Origin: Diacronema lutheri
Lineage: Eukaryota; Haptophyta; Pavlovophyceae; Pavlovales; Pavlovaceae
Length of the DNA stretch: 64,000 nucleotides
NCBI GenBank assembly: GCA_019448385.1
Contig: JAGTXO010000059.1
Coordinates: forward strand, 142,392 to 206,391
Reading direction: 5' to 3'
This document shows positions 42,901 to 51,554 of the stretch, piece by piece; positions within the stretch are counted from its first letter, which is position 1, and each line of letters starts with the position of its first letter. Position numbers and translations under genes: made by a program. The notes under the pieces were generated by a model, which was not told where the DNA came from, ran no database searches, and saw nothing but the letters and a program-made list of their open reading frames with translations.

Positions 42901-45900
42901 CGCCGCTTCCGGGAAGCGACCCGGAAGTTTCCGATCGATTCCTCCGTCTTCCTCCACTGCGTCGCCCTCACGCGCACGCGCCGCGTGCGCCCGCTCGTCA
43001 CGTTCGCGGCGGCCGCCGCGCGCACCGCGGACGTGCACGGCTTTTTCGCGCTGCCGCCCGGCGCGGTCGGCACGCGCGCCGCGGCGGTCAGCGCGGGCGC
43101 GGGCGAGGAGGCGGCCACGCCCGCCGCGGCGGTCAGCGCGGGCGCGGGCGAGAAAGCGGCCGCGCGCGCCGCGGCGGCCGCCGCGCCGGCCGCCACGCCG
43201 CCGCCCGCCGACAACGTGCGCGCAGGCGTCGCAGCCGACGCGCCCGCGATGGCGGCGGCGGCGCAGATGATGGCCGACGGTGGCGCGCGCACGGCCGCGT
43301 CCGGCGAGTCCGGCGAGTCCGGCGAGTCCGGCGAGTCCGGCGAGTCCGGCGAGTCGGCGCTCTCGGCGCGCGCGCCCGCTGCGGCGTACGCCGGCGCGGC
43401 GATGGCGTCCGGGCGCGCCGGACTCGGCGGCGCGCGCGAAGCGGCAACCGTCGCTGGGCGCTGGGCGCCGAGCGGCGGCGACGCCGGCGGCGACATTGGA
43501 GCTACGTGTGAGCTGTGCACCACGTGTGCTGAGCACGATGGCGGCGGTGACAGTGGCGGGGGTGGCGGCGGCAGCGGCGGCGGCGGCGCTGACAGCGGCG
43601 GCGGTGGCGGTGGCGGCGGCGGCGAGCGCGCGCGCGCGCCTGCGCGCGACGGGCAGGCGGACGGCGGCGGCGGTTGCCATGGCACGTGCCCTCCGCCGGG
43701 AAGGCGGAGGGCGGGCGAAGATCGCTGCTGCCCGCACGGCTGCCTATCGCACGGTGCACCGTCCGTCAGTGGCGCGTTACATGCGAGCGCGCAGCGACCG
43801 CAGCCGCCGGCAGCGGCGGAGGCGGAGACACAGCCGACGGCGCGTGCGTACGCGCCGCCCGCTCACTCGCCGCCGCGCGCGCGTGCCGCCGCGTCCACGG
43901 GCGCGGCGCGACGCCACGATGGCGGCGGTACGGGCAGCGATGGCGGCGGTACGGGCAGCGATGGCGGCGGGCGTGACGGCGCGTCTGCGGCGGCGGCGGA
44001 TGGCGACGCGCCGCCGCCGACGCCGCCGCGCGGCGCCTCAGGCGTTCCCGGCGCTTCCGTCGCAGCCGTGGGCGGCGGCGGTGGCGCGGCGGCCGGCGCT
44101 GACCCACCGGCGCGCCTTGCAGGCCGTAGTCCCGCTGCGCCGCCCGCGGCTGCGGCGGGGTTGGGCGCCGCACCGTCTGACTGGGCCGCCGTGCCGGTGG
44201 ACTCCGCGGCCGCGACCGTCACCGCGTCCGTCGCCGCGTGCGCGGCGGCGCGCGCCAGCCGCGTGGCAGGCGCCGCCGTGCCGCCGCCCGTCGCGGCCGC
44301 GCGCGCGGCGCGGGTCTCCCATCAGCCGGGCGCGTTCGGAGCGCTTGCCATGGCTCCGTCCGAGGCGGCGGTTATCCGGCTGCTCGTGCGTGCGGTCGCG
44401 CGCGACCCGGGCGGGTTGTCAATTGAGAACGTGTGCGTCATCAACGGGATGGTGGCGCTCTTCATGGCCGCGCGAGACGGCGGTGGCGATGACGACGACG
44501 GCGGTGGCGACGACGACGACGGCGGCGGCGGCGTGGTGCCGAACGGGCGCGCCCGCGGCGGGGACGGAGGCGGCCAGGGGCCACGTGGACGCGTCGCCGG
44601 CGGCGACGGCGAGGCCGGCGCCGGCGGCCCGGGCGCGCGCGGCGGCGAGGACGCAGCGGGCGCGTCGGGGGCTCACGCGCGCACGAGCGACTGGCGCCAC
44701 GCGGAACCTTCCAGCGGCTCGGATGCGTCCGGCTCGGATGCGTCCGGCTCGGATGCGTCCGGCTCGGATGCGTCCGGCTCGGGTGAGTCCGGCTCGGATG
44801 AGTCCGGCACGGATGAGTCCGGCACGGATGGGTCCGACACGCCGCGCGGGCGCCGCGTGCTCGCCGCCGGTGGCGATGCCGCCGCCGCCGGCGCTGACGC
44901 GGGGGGCAATCCGGGCGCGGCGCGCATGCGCCGCCTGTTTTTAAACGCGCTCGGGCCGCCGCCGCGCGCGCGCGCGCCTCGCGCACTCACGCTCGGCAGC
45001 CGGAGGGGCCGGCAGGCCGGCCACGCGCTCGGCGCGCGCAGTGCCGGTCGCTTCGACGATGGCGTGCGCGCGGGCGGCGGCAGCGGCGCGCGTTGGTGTG
45101 ATGAGGCGGCAGCGCCAGCAGCAGCGCAGCCAATCTCGTCGTTACCGTCGTTACCGTCGTCACCGTCGTCACCGTCGTCACCGTCGTCACCGTCGTCACC
45201 GTCGTTACCGTCGTCGCCGTCGCTGCCGCGCGTCGAGGCTGCAGGGGTCGCCACCTGCGCCGCGGCGCGCGAGGCGGCGTCGGCCGGCGCCGCCTGCCCG
45301 CCGCGTGGGTCGCACGATGGCGGCGGCGATGGCGGCTACGATGGCGGCGGCGATGGCGGCTACGATGGCGGCGGCGATGGCGGCTACGATGGCGGCGACG
45401 GCACCGCAGCCATGCGCAGCCGCGCGTGTGCGCCCGGTGCCGCGCGCGCACCCACGCGCGCTCCGCTCGCTCTGTCGCCGCCATCGCCCGCCATGGACGG
45501 CGCGCTGCCCGACGCTGCCTACGCGCGCGACGGCGACGGCGATGGCGCGGGCGCGGGCTTGCGGGGCGCGCGCAGCGAGGCGACGAACGGTGGCGCGCGC
45601 ACGCTCGCGCCCGCGTCACCACGCGCCGGCGCACGCAACGCGCCGCCATGGGTCTTTTCAGCGGGTGCGCTGGGCATTATGTCTCGCGCCGCTTCGGCGC
45701 GCCACGCGCGTGAGCGCAGGAACGGGCGACCGCAGCAGCGCGCGATGGGCGGCGCGGCGGACGGCGGCGCGGACGCGCGTGCGGACGATGGCGGGTGCGC
45801 TGGCGCGGTTTCGTCATTCGCCAGCATGGCGGTCGCTGGCACGCCCGCGTTGGCAGCCAACGGCGCGGCCGAGTCCACGCAGGTGCGACACTGCGCGTCG

Positions 45901-46200
45901 CAGTCCTCCGGGGCGGCGGCCGCTAGCGCGCACGTGCTGCAGGCCGACCACTGCGCGTCGCCGCCTTTGAGCGGCGCGGCGCGACCAGCCCGCGCCCCGC
46001 GCGCCCGATCGAAGGGGACGCGCCTGCGTCGCAAATTCCTCGCGCAGCTGCGCTTTTGGCGCGAGTTTTACGCGGGGCACGCTTACGAGCGGCGCTTTCT
46101 CGAGTTCTCGTCGATTGTGCCGTTTGCCGTCTGGGACGAGACCGTGCGCCAGCTCGAGGCGCTGGCGCGCTGTCCTAGGCGCGCGCCAGGCGGGCACTGA
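36604..46200 (+). CDS. TRPC4AP-like protein (TRUSS family), 6 exons, greatly enlarged
   Basis: In animals TRPC4AP is a substrate receptor of DDB1-CUL4 ubiquitin ligase. Exons: 36604-37473, 38228-40026, 40242-40958, 41621-42058, 42455-42605 and 42811-46200. The total is 7365 nt, giving 2454 aa, against about 800 in animals. Family-like blocks appear in order: [50 protein letters not shown] joined to [40 protein letters not shown] joined to [71 protein letters not shown]; and a C-terminal [20 protein letters not shown] with [19 protein letters not shown]. The extra length is low-complexity Ala/Gly/Asp/Ser sequence, including [23 protein letters not shown], and ASGSD runs in the last exon. The start could also be ATG 36616. 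Confidence 0.85.
37546..38056 (+). repeat. 15-bp G-rich minisatellite in intron 1 of the TRPC4AP-like gene
   Basis: About 33 tandem units of GGGCGGAGGGCGAGG with occasional indels and GATGG variants. It is purine/G-rich on the coding strand, unlike the other intron arrays, and has many runs of three or more G, so quadruplex formation is possible. A pure-C tract of about 33 bases (38143-38175) follows before the acceptor. Confidence 0.93.
40054..40170 (+). repeat. 53-bp duplication in intron 2 of the TRPC4AP-like gene
   Basis: Two full copies of CTCGCCTTCCGTTTGCTCCA plus GCCCGGCCCCTTCCCGCGA and the rest, at about 40061 and 40114, with a degenerate third start (GTGCTCGCCTGCCTCACAG) ending in an AG. 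Confidence 0.85.
40947..41316 (+). repeat. 46-bp repeat recreating the exon 3 donor, 6 full copies
   Basis: Units have the core GATGGCATGGGGTGCGGCGG and continue GGAGCCCCCGTCAGCCATCG. The copies' GGCATGGGG words start at 41041, 41087, 41133, 41179, 41225 and 41271. The exon 3/intron 3 junction itself reads GATGGCATGG|GTGCGCG (break after 40958), so each unit carries a copy of the exon end plus 5' splice site. Partial copies lie at 40976-41036. Confidence 0.93.
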
Positions 46201-46735
46201 TCTTAACATGCCGAGGGATGAGGAAGGCGCCGTTTCATGGTGTACGTAATTGTGAGGGGCACGTGAAGACAAGTCTTCCTCGGATGCACGCTGTGCGCTC
46301 AGCGGAGCGACAAAGCCAGTGCGCGCGGCGAAGCTCGCGTGGCCGCGCGCCAATCCTTGTGACGAAATGCGCGAGACAAGCGGCCGCTTTTGCATGAGTG
46401 CGGCCCACGCCGCGCCGAAGCTCAGACAAGAGTGCAGCTCGCGCCTCGCCGACTAGCAGAGTGTCGCCAGGAGCGCAGCCCTCGTTGAAGCCCTCCATAA
46501 CTGCACCGCGCCATCCATCACCCATCCCCCCCCCTACCCCCCTGTCCCCACCTGGATGAGTACTTTTCGAGGGCTCGGGCGGATCGAGCACACGGTCGCA
46601 TGCTCATGGCCTGCGCCAGGCCGAACGCACGGTCGAGCGCCCGCACCGTGCGCAGGCTCTTGGCGCTGCCCAGCGAGGGCGCGCTCGCGGCAATCATCTG
46701 CGAGCTGGCGGCAATCATTCTGCCATCTTGCCTAG
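46201..46735. other. Intergenic region with a short remnant related to 7770-7840
   Basis: Downstream of the TRPC4AP-like stop is AT-richer sequence (ATCTTAACATGCC; GTGTACGTAATTGTG). On the minus strand at 46690-46600 there is a frame reading LGSAKSLRTVRALDRAFGLA. It matches LRKARALDRAFGLA encoded at about 7786-7830 on the plus strand, with clear nucleotide similarity as well. Otherwise no gene is supported. Confidence 0.45.
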
Positions 46736-48026
46736 CTATCCAAAGCCGGGCAGGTTCATCGCGCGCGAGCGCGCGCGCGCGCGTGCGCGCGCCGCCTGCC
46801 TTGCGCTCTGTGGAAGCGAGCGTCGCGAGGGCGGCGGCACAAAAAGCTTGAGCACCGCGCGCGGCCTGGCGAGCGCCGTAGTCTGCTCGCGGCCATGCCC
46901 GCGCGGCGGCACGCCGTCGAGCGGCAGCACGGACGGGCGCGGTGGGTCGGCCGGCGGCGAGCAGAGAGGGGACGGCGGAGGGAGGCGAAGGACGAACGGC
47001 TTCTTGCGCGCGCGCGTGCGCGGCAAGGGTGGCAGCGCGCGGCCGAGCACGCCGAGCATGCCACGCCGCGCCGGCTCGCCGTCCGCCATGCGCGGCGGCG
47101 GCTGCTGCCCCTGGCGCGCGCAGTGCGCTCCGGCCGTTGCGTGCCGGCGTGGGCGTGACATGCTCGTCGGTTTGGAAAGCCGAAGAGGTATGTCACGGCG
47201 CGGCGCGGCGGGCGCCGCGCCGCCCAGCTCGGAGGGCACGTCGCGCGCGTCAAGCGGCCATGGGGCCACCGGATTGCAAGACGTCAGCGCGAGCAGATCG
47301 CACGCGCTCCTCCCGCTCGGGTGGATTGGCGCCGCGCGCGCCTTGCGCGGCGGTGGCGCGGGCACGGCTCCCGGCGGCGCGTCCGAGCGCTCGGCGCCGA
47401 GGCGCGCGGCCGCGTCGGCCGCTGCGCTGCGCTCGTGCGGGCTGCACGACGCTTCGCCATCGGCCGCACTGCCGCGGCTGCCGCGTTCCGAGGGCGCGCT
47501 GGAATTGCATGCAAAGAAGGCGGGCCGTGGCGGCGGTGGCAGCGGCGGTGGCGGTTGTAACGGTGACTGCCGGTGCAGCGGGCGCGGCGGCAAAGAGAAG
47601 CTTGGCGCGGGCAGCGGGTCGGCCGAGTCGGCCGACGAGCGCGCACGCGGCGCATCGCCGGGTGCGAACGTCAGCGTCACCGCCGCCAACGCCGTGCCCG
47701 CCGCCGCGCCCGTCCCGACCGTCGTGTTCGTCGCCGTCTTTGCGTCCGAGCGGTCCGACGAGCTGTGCATCGGCGACAGGCGTATAGGCGGCCTGTGCGA
47801 GGACGCCGCCGCCGCGTCCGCGCCCTTGTCACCGCCGTCGGTCACCTGCGTAACAAAGCGCGTGCTGAGCGACAGGCCGCACAGCTTCCCGCCAAAATGC
47901 ACGTGCATGCAGGCGCAGATGGTTACGAGCCCGACGCAGAAAAGCGATGGCAGCACAACAGCCAGCGCGAGCTCGGCGGCGGAGAGGCCGCCAGGCCGGA
48001 CGCTCTGCCCGCTGTCGTCGCTGTCG

Positions 48027-48116
<90 letters not shown>

Positions 48117-49912
48117 TTGGGCGGCGGTGCGGGTGGCGGTGCGGGCGGCGGTGAGCGACCGATGAGTGAAAGTGTAACAGTCGCGCGCGAAAGCACGCCT
48201 ACGCCGAGCGCCTCGGAAAGCTGCGTGAGCGTCTGGCTATCGAAGAAGTTGGCAATGTCGACGCCGTCCGCGCCTGCCGTCCCGTCCTGCACGAGGAGCC
48301 GAACTTGCCACGTCACGATCACCGAGCCGGCGGTGACGCTTGTCACCTGCGCGCGCGTCACGCTCACGTTGAGCAGCGCGGCGAGGCGCGCGCCGAACGC
48401 AAGCTGCGCAGTGTCGTTGAAGGCTTCGAGAGAAGCATCAATTAAAAAGGTGACCGACACGAGCGTGCCGCGCGGCGGTGGGCTGGGCGGCGGCGGCGGC
48501 GGCGGCAGGCTCGGCGGCATGTTGGGCGGCGAAATCGACGGTAAAGTGGGCAGCGGGCTCGGCGGCAGACTTGGCGGCGGACGTAGCGAGGAATTTGGCG
48601 GCGAACTAGGCGGGGGACTGAATGGTGGGCTCGGCGGCAGGCTCGGCGGCGTTGGCGGCGGGAACGGCTCGAAGCGCGGCGGCGGTGGCGGGCGGGGCGG
48701 TGGCGAGGGCGGTGAGCTCGGCGGCGGGACTGGCGGTGGGCTGGGCGGCGGGCTGGGCGGCTGGGTCGGTGGCAGACTAGGCGGCGGGCTCGGTGGCGGC
48801 AAGGGCGGTGGGCTAGGCGGCGGACTGGGTGGTGAGCTTGGTGGCGGGCTGGGAGGCGAACTGGGCGGCAGCGGCGGCGGCGGCCGAGGTGGCGAGCCGG
48901 GTGGCGCGCGCGGCGGCGGGCTGGGCAGAGGCGGCGGCGGGAATGGCTCGAAGCGCGGCGGCGGGGGTGGGCTGGGTGGCGGGCTGGGCGGCGGGCTGGG
49001 CGGTGGGCTGGGCGGCGGCCTGGGCGGCAGGCTGGGCGGCGGTGGGCTTGGCGGTGGGCTGGGCGGAGGCGGACTCGGAGGTGGGCTTGGTGGCGGACCA
49101 AGCGGCGGCGGGCTGGGTGGCGGGCTGGGCGGCGATCTCGGCGGCGGGCTCGGCGGCGGGCTCGGCGGCGGCGAGGGCGGCGGCGGGCTGGGCGGCGGAT
49201 TCGGCGGCGGGCGTGGCGGCGGGCTGGGCGGCGGTGAAGGCGGCGGTGCGGGCGGTGAGCTTGGCGGCGGCGGGCTCGGCGGCGGACGTGGAGGCGCGCT
49301 GGGCGGCGGTGGGCTTGGCGGCGGGCTCGGCGGCGCGCTAGGCGGCGGGCTGGGTGGCGGGGTTGGTGGCGGGCTGGGCGGCGGGCTGGGTGGCGGACTG
49401 GGTGGCGGGCGCGGCGGCGGGCGCGGCGGCGGCCTGGACGGCGGGCGCGGCGCCGGCGGTGGCAGCGGCTCGGGCGGCGAAGGCGGAGGCGGCCAAGGCT
49501 GCGGCGGGGGGGGAGGAGGCTGCGGGCTGGGCGGCGGCCTCGGCGGCGGCGGCGGACTGGGTGGCGGCCTCGGCGGCGGCGGCGGACTGGGTGGCGGCCT
49601 CGGCGGCGGCGGGCTGGGAGGCGGGCGAGGTGGCGGCTCAGGTGGCGCGGGCGGAGGCGGGCTGGGCTGCGGCGGCGAATGAGCTGGCGGCGGACTCGGC
49701 GGCAGCGCGGGCTGCGACGACGGCGATAACTGCAACCGCCTGCGCGTGGCACGTTCATCCGCCGGCCGCGCGTGCACGCCGTGCTCGGCAGCGTTTGCTG
49801 GCACGCTCGCGCGCTCGCACGGCACGGCCGGACAGCCCACGCCGAGCAGCGCCGCCGCGACGAGGCACAGCGCGCGCCGCGCCGGGCGGCGCCCGTCGGT
49901 ACTTTGACCCAT
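46736..49912 (-). CDS. SPPP-rich type I membrane protein, pherophorin-like, single exon (1058 aa)
   Basis: ATG at 49912 and stop at 46736-46738. There is a signal peptide at the N-terminus (ALCLVAAALLGVGCPAVPC), then RRLQLSPSSQP. A rod of PPPSPPP and PPPRPPP repeats runs over about residues 70-478, typical of hydroxyproline-rich glycoproteins of algal surfaces. A globular SEA/ferredoxin-like domain follows at about 480-580 (TLVSVTFLIDASLEAFNDTA; VTAGSVIVTWQVRLLV; ANFFDSQTLTQLSEALGVGV). Then come a poly-Gly linker of about 28 residues, one membrane helix (ELALAVVLPSLFCVGLVTIC, about 645-668), and a basic, low-complexity cytosolic tail of about 390 residues. It is probably an extracellular-matrix or scale/wall-linked receptor. 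The ligand and exact family are unknown. Confidence 0.8.
48031..48117 (-). repeat. GCC trinucleotide repeat encoding poly-Gly
   Basis: About 28 uninterrupted CCG/GCC triplets on the plus strand, read as GGC (Gly) on the coding strand. It forms the linker between the extracellular domain and the membrane helix. A pure triplet run of this length is likely to vary in length between strains. Confidence 0.95.
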
Positions 49913-50071
49913 CGCTGGGCCCGTTTTGCAACCACTTACTTATCACGAATGGAGGGAGGGAAGACGTTGACTGTTTCGAAGACCCGTCCGAAAGCACAGA
50001 TGCAAGGACGACGCAGGGGCGGCAGCTGATCTACTCTTGATCAAAAGCGCGCGAGGTCTCAGCCTTGCAAC
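49913..50071. promoter_or_regulatory. 159-bp divergent region
   Basis: Lies between the ATGs of the SPPP-rich protein and the methyltransferase. It is AT-richer than its surroundings (ACCACTTACTTATCACGAAT; GATCTACTCTTGATCAAAAG). The second segment contains GATCTACTCTTGATC, with an outer GATC pair. A shared promoter is inferred. Confidence 0.4.
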
Positions 50072-51289
50072 ATGCGTGGGGTTGAAAGGCGAGGCTGCAG
50101 AGGCACGCGCGAGCGCCACGGTCGCCGGCGTGACACAGCAGGTCGGCCCTTGCGCGATTTGAAACGCGCGCCGCACCCCACATCCGCCATCGTGCGCTTC
50201 CCGAGTGGGTCGCCGCGCTCGCTCGCGACGTCGCCCGCGCTCGCGCTGCTCGTGGCAACGAGCGTTGTGCCGTCCGCCCTCCCGCGGCTGTTGGGCACGC
50301 CACGACGGTCGCTCGTGCGCATGCTCTCGCCCGCCGGCTCGCCGCACGCCGATGCGCACGCCGACGCCGCGCGCGGCGCGGGCGCGGGCGCGCCCGCCGC
50401 ACCTCCTGCCGCGCCCGACGGCGCGTCCGGCGGCGCCGAGGAGCCGGACGTCATCTTTCGCGCGGCGGGCACGTTTCTGGCCGAGTCGGCGGGCGCGTTG
50501 GCGCGCGGCTCCGAGCCGCCGCGCCTCCGCGTGCTCGACGCGGGCACGGGGCGCTCGTCCGTCAGCTGGCTGCTCCGCTCGCCGTTCGTGGGCTCGTGGG
50601 CCGCCGTGACCGCGAGCGGCGTGATGGAGCGCGAGGTGGCGGGGGTGGTGGCGGCGGCCGAAGGCGCGCGGGCAGCTGGGGCCCCGCCCCTCCCGCCCGG
50701 CCGAGTTGTGCGCGCCTCGTGGGACGAGCCGGACTGCCTGCGTGGCGAGGCCTTTGACGCCGTGGTCGCAGATTACCTTCTCGGCGCCGTCGATGGCTTC
50801 ACGCCGTACCGGCAAGACGTGCTCTTCGAGCGGCTGCTGCAGCATCTCGCGCCAAACGGCACGCTCGTCGTCGTCGGCCTCGAGCCCATCCCAAACGACG
50901 CGCCGCCGCCCGCCGACGTCGTGAGCAAGTGCGCGAGATTGCGTGACGCCGTCTTCTTGCACGCGGGCCAACGGCCGTATCGCGAATACCCGTTGCAGTG
51001 GGTGACGCGCGCGCTGCGGCGCGCGGGGATGCGCGTCGCGCTCGTGCGCCGCTTCCCCATCCTCTACTCGGTGCAGGACCTCGTCAAGGAGTTGAACACC
51101 GCGCGCTCGCGCCTGCCCGCCGTGCGCGAGCGCTCGGGCGCGCGCTTCGCCGACGCGCTCGCCGAGCACATTGATGCGGTCGAGGCGACGACGCGCGCGC
51201 GGCTTGCCGAGCAGCCTGGCGGAAAGCTCGGCTTCGGCGAGGACTACCTTGTCTGCGCGGTGCGCGATTCTCCACCGTGTCAGCCGTGA
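50072..51289 (+). CDS. Class I SAM-dependent methyltransferase, single exon
   Basis: Rossmann-fold methyltransferase. Motif I is RLRVLDAGTGRSSVSWLL (about residues 151-168), an acidic post-I/II region leads to DEPDCLRGEAFDAVVADYLL (about 219-238), and a beta4-like strand HLAPNGTLVVVGLEPIP follows (about 257-273). The C-terminal half (PLQWVTRALRRAGMRVALVR; IDAVEATTRARLAEQPGGKL) completes the fold. The substrate cannot be read from the sequence. From ATG 50072 the product is 405 aa with a basic N-terminus and a hydrophobic stretch (SPALALLVATSVVPSALPRL) that could be a plastid or secretory presequence. ATG 50321 (MLSPAGSPHAD) would give a shorter form without it. The start is undecided. Confidence 0.78.
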   Translation: MRGVERRGCRGTRERHGRRRDTAGRPLRDLKRAPHPTSAIVRFPSGSPRSLATSPALALLVATSVVPSALPRLLGTPRRSLVRMLSPAGSPHADAHADAARGAGAGAPAAPPAAPDGASGGAEEPDVIFRAAGTFLAESAGALARGSEPPRLRVLDAGTGRSSVSWLLRSPFVGSWAAVTASGVMEREVAGVVAAAEGARAAGAPPLPPGRVVRASWDEPDCLRGEAFDAVVADYLLGAVDGFTPYRQDVLFERLLQHLAPNGTLVVVGLEPIPNDAPPPADVVSKCARLRDAVFLHAGQRPYREYPLQWVTRALRRAGMRVALVRRFPILYSVQDLVKELNTARSRLPAVRERSGARFADALAEHIDAVEATTRARLAEQPGGKLGFGEDYLVCAVRDSPPCQP

Positions 51290-51554
51290 AACTGCCGCTC
51301 AGGGGTCGTCGCCCTGCCTTCGGACCTGCGCTGCGTGCTCCGTTTGTTGCCCTACGGCCCTGTGGACGCCCCGCGGCCCCCGGCCCCCGGCCCCCGCTCA
51401 CTCGCCAGAAAGCGTCTGAGTGCGTCTCCGCCATATCCGCCATCGTTCGTGGTACTTACTTTTTAAGTACCTCGGTCGGGGGTGGGGGAGAGGCGCCAAC
51501 GCGCATTTCGACTTGCACCCAGCCGTGGATGGGGCGCTGACGGCCGCGGCCGCG
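51290..51554. promoter_or_regulatory. Upstream region of the POLQ-like gene with an inverted repeat
   Basis: Contains an AT-rich island at 51451-51471. The arms GGTACTT (51451-51457) and AAGTACC (51465-51471) form a perfect 7-bp inverted repeat around a T-rich loop. An in-frame ATG at 51420 exists, but the sequence between it and 51555 does not look coding. Confidence 0.4.

Noticed and set aside
48442-49935. Arg-rich minus-strand frame alongside the SPPP rod
   Set aside because: It is the +1 frame of the Pro/Ser codons and has no signal peptide or domain sense.
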